Below are positions 1-9,293 of a stretch of 64,000 nucleotides of DNA, in pieces (position 1 is the first letter of the stretch; every line of letters begins with the position of its first letter). Under the pieces are notes generated by a model. The model was not told where the DNA came from, made no database searches, and worked only from the letters and a program-made list of their open reading frames with translations. Source of the stretch: Lolium rigidum (Eukaryota; Streptophyta; Magnoliopsida; Poales; Poaceae). The position numbers and the translations under genes were made by a program. Location of the stretch: NCBI RefSeq assembly GCF_022539505.1, contig NC_061510.1:282470715-282534714 (forward strand), written 5' to 3'.

Positions 1-376
1 GAGTGGAGTATGTATGTAGGTATGTGCATATAAGGTTTCAACTTAAAATATGAAAGTATGTAGCCTACACAAAAATAACAAAACATACTGTTTATATTAT
101 AATGATTACACATATACTACTCATAGTATAACAAAGTTTCATTTTCACTTTTTTATGTAGGTCACATATGGCCGTATTTTGTTCTGAAAATTTGCATAGG
201 TAAGTGTCAAGATGAGATTGACGTGAGAATTTTTTTTTATTTTTTTGAAACATTTAAATAACGTTTTTCCAATTTTTTGAAATCAGGTGTGCTGGTATCC
301 GGGTGCTCCACCATATTTTCTTAAAAGACGGGCGCTAGTTTTGTTATAGGGCGCGTTACTATACAGGCGATTTGCA
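1..376. other. AT-rich flank, no gene
   Basis: I see no coding sequence or terminal repeat here. It is AT-rich DNA outside the left end of the first MULE. No 9-bp target duplication matching the right flank of that MULE was found. Confidence 0.6.
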
Positions 377-860
377 CAAAAATAACCCAAAAGTGAAAGA
401 AAAGCACGGACTGACCCTCCGGCGAAACTATTTCACTCATCTAACCCTTTTGTGTGGCGCCCCTCACACCGGCGCCACACATGCCAGTGTGGCGCCCCTG
501 GCGCTGGCGCCACAGACCCATCCGACGTGGCCCGTCGACGCTGAGCTGGTGACCCCGATCCGACGTGGCAGCACGTGTGGCGCCTTTCTCGCCGGCGCCA
601 CACTTTGAAAGTGTGGCGCCCGTGGCAAGGGCGCCACACATCCACTTAAGTTTGGCCGCGCGCGCCCAGCCCAGCCTGAACAGTTCTTTCTTTCTCTTCT
701 TCGCTCGGTCCAAGAACAAGAGGCGGCTGGCTCTCTCTCTCCCTCCCTCTCCCCCACCAATTCCACCACCAAATCGTCAGATCTGTCCGTGGAGATCGTT
801 CCCAAGTCGTTGCTTGAGGTAATCTCCTCCGTTCCCCCTCTTTTCATCCATTGATTTTGT
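377..860 (+). repeat. Left TIR of the MULE
   Basis: It is the inverted match of about 6360-6849. The outer ~280 bp are nearly identical; the inner part (pyrimidine-rich leader, then the conserved GGTAATC splice donor) is more diverged. It carries four 29-bp dyads and, by inference, the promoter and first untranslated exon of the transposase gene. Confidence 0.9.
452..639. promoter_or_regulatory. Left-TIR array of 29-bp dyads (four units)
   Basis: Units lie at 452-480, 487-515, 575-603 and 611-639. Each is GTGTGGCGCC, nine variable bases, GGCGCCACAC (the second ends in CACAG). They form two pairs with starts 35 and 36 bp apart. Conserved arms with a free spacer of fixed length suggest a binding site for a dimeric protein, such as the transposase or the B3 protein. 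That role is inference. Confidence 0.75.
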
Positions 861-1050
861 GTATTTGCTCCAATATATATGTGAAACCCTAGATGTGGAT
901 TTGGTTGATTTGAGGGTGGAGATGGATTTGGTTGGATGTTAGGGTTGTTGAAGTAGGAGAAATGGTAGTGTGCTAGTTTGTATGGGTAGATTATGTTGAT
1001 TATGGTAACTAATGAACACATGTGTGTATGTGTTGTTCCCATTATGCTAG
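819..1050 (+). other. Leader intron of the transposase gene
   Basis: A GT donor (GAG|GTAATC) at 819 is conserved in both TIRs. A TAG acceptor ends at 1050, four bases before the ATG at 1055. The right end of the element has the same arrangement for the B3 gene. Inferred from splice consensus only. Confidence 0.65.
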
Positions 1051-1054
1051 GGGG

Positions 1055-3736
1055 ATGGAAAGAATTGTTCATGTTCATCATGTGGACAAGGATGCTTTCT
1101 TGAAGGGAAACATAGAGCCGGACCCGGAAGAGGTTGACTTGGTGTTTGACCAAAGCCCTAGCTTTGCGGAGGTGGTAGCACAAGTTAGGGTTGAGTTGAA
1201 TTGGAATGAGCCAAATGATGGTGTTGAGCTAGAGGGAAGGCATAATGTGGGGTTTGCAATGCACACCCGTTGGAAGACAATGCGTATCAACTCCGAGCAA
1301 CGTTGGTCCGTTTACAAGGAGACGGTGGCCGGGTCACAAGATAAGGCTTTGGAGTTGTTTGCAATCAAGACGGTTGATGCTCGTATCGAGCTTGACCTTA
1401 ACCGGCCCTCCTCCCCCGTTCGAGAGAGGACTCCTCCACCCATGAGCCAAGAAGAGGCCACCCAATATCCCATTGTCCAATCTCCCATTGCCCAACAACC
1501 TCCGTTGGATAATGAGTATGACGAGCATGACGATGGTGATGATGGTTTCGAGATGAATTGCAACAATATCGGTGATTTGCATAAATATTGGACGCAAGAG
1601 GAGATGGACCACTCCATTCCTTATTCCCGATGCTATGCGTCGAACTCGGATGATGATGGACCCGAAGAGGAGGTTGACAAGGATGGCTTGACGGCTAAGG
1701 AAGCCGAAAGAGCCGAGATCTTCAAGAAGGTAACCGGTCGGGATATCCGGGTACCATTGTTCCGTGATGTTAGTCTTGCGGATGGAGCCGTGGTTGATGG
1801 TGGCAAAAGTTTACTTCTTGGAGCTAGGCCACTATCCAAGAGAGATGTGGATGGTAGGACGGCTATGATCTCTAAAGGGCTAATGTTTGATACATTCTTG
1901 GAATTGAAGATATGGTTGAAGGAGTTCTCCATTAAGCATCATCGCCCTTACATCGTTGTTCACTCAGACTTGAAGAAGCGTTACACGCTAAAATGTGTGG
2001 ATAAAAGGTGCCCATGGGTTGTCCGTGCACGACCTTTCAAAAAAGGGCCCTCTTGGCACATAACAAGTTGTGTAGCCACTCACATGTGCCGGGGGCCGAA
2101 GCTTGATGGCAAGGATGCGCAGCCGGACCACCGTCAACTCACATCCGAGTTCATTGCATACAAGCTCTCGGCGGAGATCTCATCACTTCCTATCATGAGC
2201 ATTAGGTCCGTGCAAGATACGGTCAAATCCCGGTTTGCCTACGACGTCAAGTACGGGAATGCATGGAAGGCCAAACAAGCCGCATTCAAGATGCTGTACA
2301 GTGATTGGGAGGAAGCATACAACCGTGTCCCTAGGTTGTTGTTAGCGATGGCCGCAACTAACCCGGGCATGGTGCATGTGGTGGAGCCTTCCGCAACAAA
2401 AATGACATTGCATGATGGTAAAAGAGTGAGGGCATTTCACCGTGCATTTTGGTCATTCGAGCAATGCACGAGGGCATTCGAACATTGTAGGCCCGTCATA
2501 GCCGTGGATGGTACCTTCTTGACCGGGCAGTACAAGGGCACACTATTGGTGGCAATAGCAAGTGATGCGAGCAACCGTTTAGTACCATTGGCTTTTGCAT
2601 TGGTAGAGATTGAGAACAATGATAACTGGAAATGGTTTTTCCATATATTGAGGACAAGGGTCATACCACCCTCAAAGGAAGTGTGTGTCATCTCCGATCG
2701 TCACCAAGGAATTCTCAATGCGATAGAGCTTGCAATTCCCGGGCATGCTCCCTTGCATCACCGATGGTGCATGAGGCATTTTTGTGCAAACTTCTACCGG
2801 GCATGCAAGAGCAAAGAGTTGTCTGACCTCCTTCAAGATTGTTGCCTCGCTTACTCTGAGCGCCGCTTCGCAAACCTATACAACGGCTTGTTGAAGCACA
2901 AAGACCTCAACGCGGGTGGTCAAGAGTTTCTTCATAGACACCTCATATTTAACTCAAAGTGGGCAAGAGCTTATGATGAGGATGGGAGGAGATATGGCCA
3001 AATGACAAGCAACATGGCCGAGTGCTTCAACAATGTGTTGAAGGGTGTCCGTGCATTGCCCGTGACGACAATCATTCAATACACATTCGAGAAGTTGAAT
3101 GTCTATTTCTAGAACTACACCGATGAAACGGAGAAGGAAATTGCTAGGAATTGCGAGTTCCCTACGAAGGTTGAAGAGTTCATGGAATTTCAGGCGAGGA
3201 AGGCGGACTCCCAAACGGCTACATGTTATGACAATGTTGAATGGGTTTACCAAGTGAATGAGCCGGGAGGCACCACACAAGGTGGTGTCCAACACGGAGG
3301 CCGGGCTTTCCGTGTGTCCCTAAAGACATGTGAATGCACATGTAGGAGGCCCTCTTTGCTTCATTTGGCTTGCTCCCACTTGCTCACGGCGGCACGCACT
3401 AGACGTGTCGACTACAATAACCCGCTCACCGTTCGGGAGTCCGAGTTCTCAATCGAAGCCACAAACGGGACATGGGCTCCAAGGTTTTCTCCTTACTTGG
3501 ATCAATCACAATGGCCGGAGTATCATGGAGTGCAAGTTTGGCCAGATCCGGAATGGAAGGTTGTGAAACGTGGAAGAAGAAAGACAAAGAGGTATCACGG
3601 AGATATGGATAGATGGGGTCATTCGGGAAACAAGTTATTCCAAGAGGCTCGCGAGCCAACTAATTGTGGATCATGCAATAGTAAGGGCCACAATAAAAGG
3701 AAGTGCACATCCAGGCAAAAAATCAAAGGGCAATGA
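1055..3736 (+). pseudogene. MULE transposase (mudrA type) with an internal amber codon
   Basis: The start at 1055 (MERIVH...) is chosen because a splice acceptor lies four bases upstream; 1022 is an in-frame upstream ATG inside the likely intron. In order there are an acidic N-terminal region, a Mutator DNA-binding zinc domain (about residues 285-355, LKCVDKRCPW with later H and C), and the MULE transposase domain with apparent catalytic residues D485 (AVDGTF), D548 (ISDRHQG) and E656 (NMAECFN). An in-frame TAG at 3110-3112 then interrupts the protein. The same frame resumes with a SWIM zinc finger (CxC...CxH near 3330-3390) and a zinc knuckle (CGSCNSKGHNKRKC, near 3664-3706), ending at TGA 3734-3736. 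The catalytic part is open, but the zinc modules are cut off unless the amber is read through. Confidence 0.9.
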
Positions 3737-4220
3737 TGCTAGCACAAGTCAAGCATCAAGTAGCCAACAAGCTTCAAATCAACCTCGAAGCCAACAAACT
3801 CCAAGCCAACAAACCCCAAGCCAACAAGCTCCAAGCCAACCGCGTCAAACTCCTCCAAGCCAAACGCGTCAACCTCCTCCAAGCCAACAAGATCCAAGCA
3901 CACAAGCCCAACGCCAACAAACCCCAAGCACACAAGCCCAACGGCAACAAGCTCCAAGCACACAAGCCCAACGCCAAGAAACCCCAAGCACACAAGCCCA
4001 ACGGCAACAAGCTCCAAGCACACAAGCCCAACGGCAACAAGCTCCTACGCAACAAGCTCCAAGGCAACAAGCCTCAAGGCATCAACCACAATGGCGACAA
4101 GCTCCAAGGCAACCAAGGATTCACGTAGGGCTTAGTAGAGGTCGGCATGGTGGCCGTCGCGGTACTAGTATGCTACGATACCTAGCGGGGCCTTATCCGT
4201 ATGTGTCTCCAAGTTACTAA
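3690..4220 (+). CDS. Gln/Pro-rich repeat tail in a shifted frame
   Basis: Directly after the zinc knuckle the +1 frame reads a low-complexity Q/P/S tail with repeated units such as PSTQAQRQQA, then an RG/R-rich stretch. Such tails follow the zinc knuckle in many plant MULE transposases, so a one-base slip in the A-run near 3716-3724 probably separates it from its parent protein. A good GTATGT donor at 4199 and CAG at 4281-4283 suggest an 85-nt intron near the end. It could also be non-coding repeat. Confidence 0.5.
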   Translation, partial: TIKGSAHPGKKSKGNDASTSQASSSQQASNQPRSQQTPSQQTPSQQAPSQPRQTPPSQTRQPPPSQQDPSTQAQRQQTPSTQAQRQQAPSTQAQRQETPSTQAQRQQAPSTQAQRQQAPTQQAPRQQASRHQPQWRQAPRQPRIHVGLSRGRHGGRRGTSMLRYLAGPYPYVSPSY

Positions 4221-4285
4221 TTGCATTGTACTTTCTATTTTCATATTCCATGACTAACTTTGGTTTTTCAATTTGGTTTACAGCT

Positions 4286-4834
4286 ATGGCAACTCAACCC
4301 ACCAAGGGGAAGGGGGCATGGGAGGGAAATGAGAAGGAGGAGTTCGTTTGGGAGGAGGCAGTAAGGACGGTGCGGAAGAAGGAGAAGGAAGAACTAGAGA
4401 GGAAGAGGCGGGAGGAGATAGCTAAGAAGAAGGAGGAAGCTGAGCGTATGCAAAGGGGGTATGAGGAATACCTATTGTTCCACACGAGGAGGAATGAGAA
4501 GCTGAAGGCCGAACGGGACCGCGAGGCACGGATAAAATTCCTGAGGAGCTGCCAACTTGAGCAAATTGCGAGGGAGAGGGCCAATAGGATGCACCTAGAG
4601 GAGGTGGCTAGGGAGGCAGAACGCATCAAGGAGGAGAGAGCTCAAGCGGAAGCTGCAAAGATGGAGGAGCGCCACCACTTCTTCGATTCGGTCGTTCAGT
4701 TGGCTCGTGACTTAAGGGAGAATGAAGAATTGGCTGAAGAATCTAAGAAGAAGAAGGCGAGGGGGAGGGAGCCTTTGCCACGCGATGATGTCCCTTTGGC
4801 TATGTTCTTGTTGTCGAACCTTTATGTTGTGTGA
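4286..4834 (+). CDS. Charged coiled-coil protein of unknown function carried by the MULE
   Basis: The frame is open from 4226, but the first sensible start is the ATG at 4286, two bases after a splice acceptor (CAG at 4281-4283). The product is about 182 residues. It is mostly E/K/R/A heptad-like sequence (roughly residues 15-165), predicted to form one long coiled coil, with no membrane segment or signal peptide. I do not recognise a family. It may be a second ORF or the last exon of the transposase gene by alternative splicing; joined to the Gln-rich frame through the 4199-4283 intron it would be out of frame. The 3' end (4834) is about 140 bp from the central hairpin. Confidence 0.55.
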   Translation: MATQPTKGKGAWEGNEKEEFVWEEAVRTVRKKEKEELERKRREEIAKKKEEAERMQRGYEEYLLFHTRRNEKLKAERDREARIKFLRSCQLEQIARERANRMHLEEVAREAERIKEERAQAEAAKMEERHHFFDSVVQLARDLRENEELAEESKKKKARGREPLPRDDVPLAMFLLSNLYVV

Positions 4835-4977
4835 ACCTTGATCTTCTCGAACCTTCGTGTCGTTGAACCTTATTGTAATTGAAACCTTAATGTCGTCGAA
4901 CCTTATTTGTCATTTGAACCATTATGCTGTGTCAATGTGTGGTACATATTCAGTGCAATGTTCTTGTTGTCAAAACT

Positions 4978-5421
4978 GTTTGAATATGGTAGGATTTTTC
5001 ATGGTTTTAACACAAGTCAATGTGTGGCGCCCTTCCCACTGGCGCCACACTGCACTGTGTGGCGCCCGTGGCATCGGCGCCACACATGCCAACTTATATG
5101 AACTACTGGGTCGAAACCATCCGGGGGCTCGGACGATAAGTCCTTAGCCGTTTTGGCGACCCTCTTTGTGTGGCGCCCGTGGCATCGGCGCCACACATGC
5201 TAGTGTGGCGCCCGTGGCATCGGCGCCACACAAAGAGCCTCGCCAAAACGGCTAAGGACTAATCGTCTGGAGCCCCTGGATGTTTTCGACCCAATAGTTC
5301 ATATAAGTTGGCATGTGTGGCGCCGATGGGAGGGGCGCCACACAGTGCAGTGTGGCGCCAGTGGGAAGGGCGCCACACATTGACTTGTGTTAAAACCATG
5401 AAAAATCCTACCATATTACAA
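4978..5421. repeat. Central ~440-bp inverted repeat (hairpin) between the convergent MULE genes
   Basis: The left arm (about 4985-5197) and right arm (about 5202-5414) are reverse complements at roughly 90% or better, with almost no loop at about 5197-5202. The arms contain six of the 29-bp dyads found in the TIRs, and linker sequence (ATGCTA against ATGCCA in the left TIR) is also shared. It sits between the 3' ends of the transposase/coiled-coil genes and the B3 gene, so read-through of either gene would give a fold-back RNA. Confidence 0.9.
5022..5378. promoter_or_regulatory. Central array of 29-bp dyads (six units)
   Basis: Units lie at 5022-5050, 5057-5085, 5168-5196, 5203-5231, 5315-5343 and 5350-5378. 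All have ten-base arms with a nine-base spacer, in three pairs, each with starts 35 bp apart. The pair positions are symmetric about the hairpin centre. Confidence 0.75.
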
Positions 5422-5600
5422 CAAAACTGCCATCATGTCAAAAGGTATGTCAAACACACATCATATCAACAGCCATTTCGTACACACATCATGGACATAA
5501 CATCATCATACCTAACATCGTAGCACATAGTTTCATACAATTTAAGATAGAAGTCAAACAACACGAAGCAACGAAGATAGAGTTGACAACACTCTAAGTT

Positions 5601-6090
5601 CTAACTATCGGTGTCCGAGCCGGATTCGCCGGTGTGGTAGTGCACGCGGCAGGCTGTGTCGTCGAACACCTTCACGATCATCTCGCCGTCCCCCTCGTAC
5701 AGGAAGGTGAGCTGGCAGCCGGGCTCGAGGTGGAGGTCACGGGAGAACTTGTTCCACCCCGTGTGCAGGTACATCTTGCCCTGCCCGTCGAACAGGACCT
5801 CCACGGTCCAGCGGCAGAAGTTGCAGCTGGCCTCCCGTAGCTGCAAGTGCGCCGGCTCGACGCCGTCGGCGAGACTCGGCGAACTTGTCCGGTAGCCGCT
5901 TGATGCCGAGTGGGTCGTCGTCGATGCGGAGGAGGAACTCGAAGCATCGTTCCTCATGCGAAGACGAGGAGGATGCGGGTGACGGTGACCGTGGGGCCGT
6001 TGCTGCTCCACCGCGGCGGCCCCTTCCCCGGCCCCGGGGGCGCCCAGGACCGCGGCCTCGACCGCCTCGCCGGCCACCGGGACCGGCCAT
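5601..6090 (-). pseudogene. B3 DNA-binding domain protein carried by the MULE (frameshifted)
   Basis: The start is the ATG at 6090, one base after a TAG splice acceptor (6094-6092). The N-terminus is a G/R-rich basic segment, then the beginning of a B3 fold (CFEFLLRIDDD...LPDKFAE). The rest of the B3 domain is in another frame (LREASCNFCRWTVEVLFDGQ, then MYLHTGWNKF, then FLYEGDGEMIVKVFDDTACR), ending in an acidic tail. One extra base near 5877-5890 explains the break. B3 proteins bind DNA through a seven-stranded barrel; this form, with MYLHxGW and VKVFDD, resembles grass REM-like B3 proteins. It occupies the place of mudrB in MuDR, so it may serve the element rather than be a captured passenger; that is inference. 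Confidence 0.85.
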
Positions 6091-6091
6091 C

Positions 6092-6405
6092 CTACATGTT
6101 TACATTTTTGAACCATATTACGATTCATTCCACTAACAAGTATGAGTTACTCCATCACAAATACTAGGCATACATGTGGGTTCATACACATACATACATA
6201 GGGTTCATACACATACATGTGAAATTTCATATCTAGGTTTCAACAAATCTATGGTTCAAACACATGCATACATGAGGCTACCATCTCCAACATAAACAAT
6301 ACAATATAGAGTGCACAAAAAAAAATCCATGTCTAGGGTTCATGTCCAAATCTAGCCCGATCTATGAAATTAGTGGATGAATGGAGAAGATTCGAACGGG
6401 ATTAC
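6092..6405 (-). other. Leader intron of the B3 gene
   Basis: On the minus strand a GGTAAT donor (6406-6401) follows the TIR-derived leader and a TAG acceptor ends at 6092, with the ATG at 6090. This mirrors the transposase side, where donor sequence and position in the TIR are the same. Confidence 0.65.
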
Positions 6406-6849
6406 CTTGATAAATGGATGGAGAACGATCTCCACGGACAGATGGTGATTTGGTGGTGGATTTGGTGGGGGGAGAGAGGGGGAGAGAGAGAACCGGGCGC
6501 CTTTGGAGGAGAGAAGAAGAACAGAGGGAGGAGAAAGAAGAAGGGTCGGGCTGGGTTGGGCGCGCGCGGCCAAACTTAAGTGGATGTGTGACGCCCTTGC
6601 CACGGGCGCCACACTTTCAAAGTGTGGCGCCGGCGAGAAAGGCGCCACACGTGCTGCCACGTCGGATCGGGGTCACCAGCTCAGCGTCGACGGGGCCACG
6701 TCGGATGGGTCTGTGGCGCCAGCGCCAGGGGCGCCACACTGGCATGTGTGGCGCCGGTGTGAGGGACGCCACACAAAAGGGTTAGATGAGTGAAATAGTT
6801 TCGCCGGAGGGTCAGTCTGTGCTTTTCTTTCACTTTTGGGTTATTTTTG
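6360..6849 (-). repeat. Right TIR of the MULE
   Basis: Inverted match of 377-860. It carries the presumed promoter and untranslated first exon of the B3 gene and four dyads. One dyad arm has a base change (GTGTGACGCC at 6586). Confidence 0.9.
6586..6774. promoter_or_regulatory. Right-TIR array of 29-bp dyads (four units)
   Basis: Units lie at 6586-6614, 6622-6650, 6711-6739 and 6746-6774. Two pairs have starts 36 and 35 bp apart, the mirror of the left TIR. Confidence 0.75.
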
Positions 6850-6984
6850 CGAGGGAGCCCCCATGCCAAGTCTATTTCGCCTTCCATTTCCACTGATCTT
6901 TCTTCAGTTTCTTTTGCTTGTCACGATTTGAGTGGCTCCAGGAGGCCTAAATGTCTCGGGGTTTGACAGACTGAAGTCAGAATT

Positions 6985-7186
6985 TTCAGCTACCTGCCTA
7001 CCTGATAGCTGTATTGCTACGCTGGACGGAACAAATGATCCGTACATATACTCCGTACGATTCAAATCATATGTCCACTAAGCAAATCAATCACCAAGAA
7101 AAGTGCTGTCTTTTTTTAACTAAATATATGTTACGAAAGTTTCGATTAACAAATCGCTATACTATTAACGAATCCCCAGAGAATTC
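6985..7186. repeat. Partial copy A0 of a local repeat
   Basis: About 200 bp (from CTACCTGCCTACCTGATAG to the GAGAATTC motif) match the start of copies A1 (7223 on), A2 (23400 on) and A3 (24625 on). It is more diverged than A1 and A2 are from each other. It is truncated at the GAGAATTCA junction, where A1 begins. No gene seen. Confidence 0.75.
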
Positions 7187-8361
7187 AAGAAGTATGCGGT
7201 TGTACTGGAGCAAGACTCTTAGCATATACCTGCCTACCTGATAGTTGTATTGCTTGGCTGGACGGAACAAATGATCCGTACGCGCGTATAGTCCGTACGA
7301 ATCAAATTATATGCCCACCACTAAGCAAATCAATCACCAAGAAGAGAGCTGTCTTTTTTTAACTGAATATAAGTTACGAAAGTTTTGATTAACAAATCCC
7401 CATACTATCAACGAATCCCCAGAGAATTCATACGTTGTTGAAATGGCCTGGCCGGCAGTGATGCATACGTACGTGCTCCCCATGTTTCCTTCCTTGAAAT
7501 CGATGGGATTCATGTTTACGAGATCGATGCTGCGAGATGTTTGCACGTGGATGGACGGCGCCGGCCGGCCGGTGCTGCGTGCCGCCTTCTTTGGGCGCAA
7601 GGCAGAGAGCTGACCTCGCTCGCGCGCTGGGGATAACGTACGATTAGAAAAGCATACTTAGACGCTGGGATAAGCCGGTACCTCAGCAAAATAATCCCTC
7701 ATGAGCATATTGTGCCCACGAGCGCAGTTCCGGGGGATGCACAGCCGTCCCATGGTCGACCCCTGACGCTTCTTCGGCTTCACATCCATGATCTCCTACG
7801 CCGCAAGGATTATGGTCGTTTGCTCGATGTCGTCATCGAGCAAGTCCTCTAAATCAGAGTCGTTGGAGGAGGAAGAATCCTCCATCAAGAACAGCTCGCA
7901 CGGGTCAATCTACAAAAGCAACCACAGCGAACGAAATTAACGATTCCACGCCAGCGCCGAATCTGAGGCTATTGACCAAAATGGAATGGCGGTGATGGTT
8001 GACATATATACCTTGGTGGCGGTGAGGCATCCGTGGAGGCAACGAATCTGTGACCGATTCCGAGGGATGCGTAGACGATGTAGGCGCAGCGATGGGGGAA
8101 CAGACGCAGCAGGAGTATTTCTACCGGTTAGATTTGAAGGGAAGGGCTTGCGCAGGCTAGGATCTGCGTCGACGCGTGGCAGCGGCAGAGGAGGCGGACT
8201 GTGGGGAAGAGCTGAAACTTCCTTCGTGCCAACGCGGGGAAGAGGATGGAGTTTGCATTTGGGCAGCCTCGCGAACTGGGTATTTAAGGTTTCCATGGCG
8301 CAGAACTGAATGACATGGAATAAAAATTCGTATACAGGCTCCATGTGATGTTTGAACTGGT
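7187..8361. repeat. Repeat copy A1 (interrupted by a Gypsy element)
   Basis: It is nearly identical (about 8 substitutions seen in ~1.17 kb) to A2 at 23364-24541, a shift of 16177 bp. It continues across the inserted Gypsy at 21622-21700. The left half has no gene. The right half holds a Harbinger transposase exon on the minus strand. Confidence 0.85.
7665..7911 (-). pseudogene. N-terminal exon of a PIF/Harbinger-like transposase
   Basis: After a splice acceptor (TTTGTAG, minus strand, at about 7912) the frame reads an acidic Ser-rich start (ATG at 7885, MEDSSSSNDSDLEDLL), then an in-frame stop. It continues with a stretch typical of plant PIF/Harbinger transposase N-termini: GRLCIPRNCARGHNMLMRDY, then FAEVPAYP. 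The catalytic DDE part is missing, so this is a deletion derivative. An identical fragment lies in A2 (23842-24088). Recognised from the motif order, not from a search. Confidence 0.65.
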
Positions 8362-8932
8362 TGTCGTTGCCTAATCGACGGTACCTCGGAGGAGGGATCC
8401 TCACGAGTGGGAGAAGAAGTAGGGGCCATAGGGCGGAGTGCACACGGGACGGTGGTACGCGAGTTACCCAGCTTCGGAACACCTGCACGATGACGAGGGC
8501 CTCACTGCTGCTTGTACGGAATTATCCAGGCGCTTCCGCGTTGTTACAATGAGTTGTGGTTGTGCCTCTAGGGCTCCCGGGATCCGGCTTATATAGGCGC
8601 TCGGATCTAGGGTTTACACGGAGAGTCCTAGCCGGAATACAAGTTGCCTAACTACGGTACAAAGTCTTGTCGTGTACGTCAAGGATCCGCCTTCCTTCTA
8701 GGTCACGCTGGATCCGGATACTTCATGGGCCTTCACGGATCCGGCCTCCTTCGTAGGTCAGTTAGGATCCGGCTCCTCGTTCCTGGGCTGGACTTCATCC
8801 TTCATGATCTACAGCAACTGGGCCGCCCGATGGGCCACATGCCTCACCACCAATTATAGGCCACCCGGGCTTGCCGGATCTAGGCCATGCCGTTGATATA
8901 CCCATAAAGTATACCCACAACAGTAGCCCCCG
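8362..8932 (-). repeat. 3' LTR of Gypsy copy 1
   Basis: 571 bp, bounded by TG...CA on the plus strand. It differs from the right LTR by about 11 substitutions and 3 small gaps by eye (~2%). A minus-strand TATA-like CTATATAAG lies near 8588-8597. Confidence 0.9.
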
Positions 8933-8950
8933 AAGTTCTCCGAGATTCAT
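8933..8950 (-). other. Polypurine tract-like sequence
   Basis: On the minus strand a purine-rich run containing GGGGG (ACTTCGGGGGCTAC) directly precedes the 3' LTR, where plus-strand DNA priming is expected. Copy 2 has the same feature after 48898. Confidence 0.5.
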
Positions 8951-9282
8951 CATTCTTCCGACTTCATACAGCTCGGAAACGAAGAGAATCTTGAAGAGCT
9001 TCAAAACTTCTTACTTGATTCCGGGTTCGCTCCTCCGGAAATCCTCCATCTTCAGATCATGCACAACAACGGAAAGTCCACTTTTCCCGCGCACAACTTC
9101 CTCATTTCCCGCGCTAAATTTTCGCAGATGCAAATCTTTAGCCGGAATTTTCGGGAGTGCATGGTTAAGTTACCTCCACGTCATTTTACCGCACTTGACC
9201 TAAAACACGTGTCATCCATCCAACGGTGCGACCGTTCCGTTTCCACCGTCGGATCCGGATCCCGAATCTCCGCGCGCGGTCT

Positions 9283-9293
9283 ATAAATACCCC
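9283..9293 (+). promoter_or_regulatory. TATA box of the antisense gene
   Basis: CTATAAATACCCC lies about 350 bp upstream of the ATG at 9637, in a GC-rich promoter-like region. Copy 2 has the same box near 49416. A leader intron is likely: GTAAGT donor at 9561, AG near 9646. Confidence 0.65.

Larger units (their letters stand above)
377..6849. mobile_element. Two-gene Mutator-like element (MULE) with long TIRs
   Basis: The ends are inverted copies: the bases from 377 (CAAAAATAACCC...) match the reverse complement of the bases ending at 6849, and similarity continues for about 480 bp inward. Inside lie a plus-strand MULE transposase, a plus-strand coiled-coil ORF, a central hairpin, and a minus-strand B3-domain gene. 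Two convergent genes driven from the two TIRs is the layout of maize MuDR. MULEs normally make a 9-bp target duplication, but none is visible: 368-376 and 6850-6858 do not match. The element is therefore old, or its ends are slightly misplaced. Both genes carry frame damage, so this copy is probably not autonomous now. Confidence 0.9.

Noticed and set aside
464..1183. 239-codon minus-strand open frame across the left TIR
   Set aside because: It runs antisense through the dyad array and leader; its length comes from GC-rich repeats without stops, and no motif is present.
3739..4070. Leu-rich minus-strand open frames resembling membrane repeats
   Set aside because: They are the reverse of the Gln/Pro repeat tail (CAA-rich units read as TTG) and have no independent support.
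5022..5378. CRISPR-like array (repeat-spacer regularity)
   Set aside because: The repeats are internally palindromic 29-mers in pairs within a plant MULE, spacers are nine bases, and there are no cas genes.
377..6849. 9-bp target duplication for the first MULE
   Set aside because: 368-376 and 6850-6858 agree at only a few positions, so no duplication is claimed.
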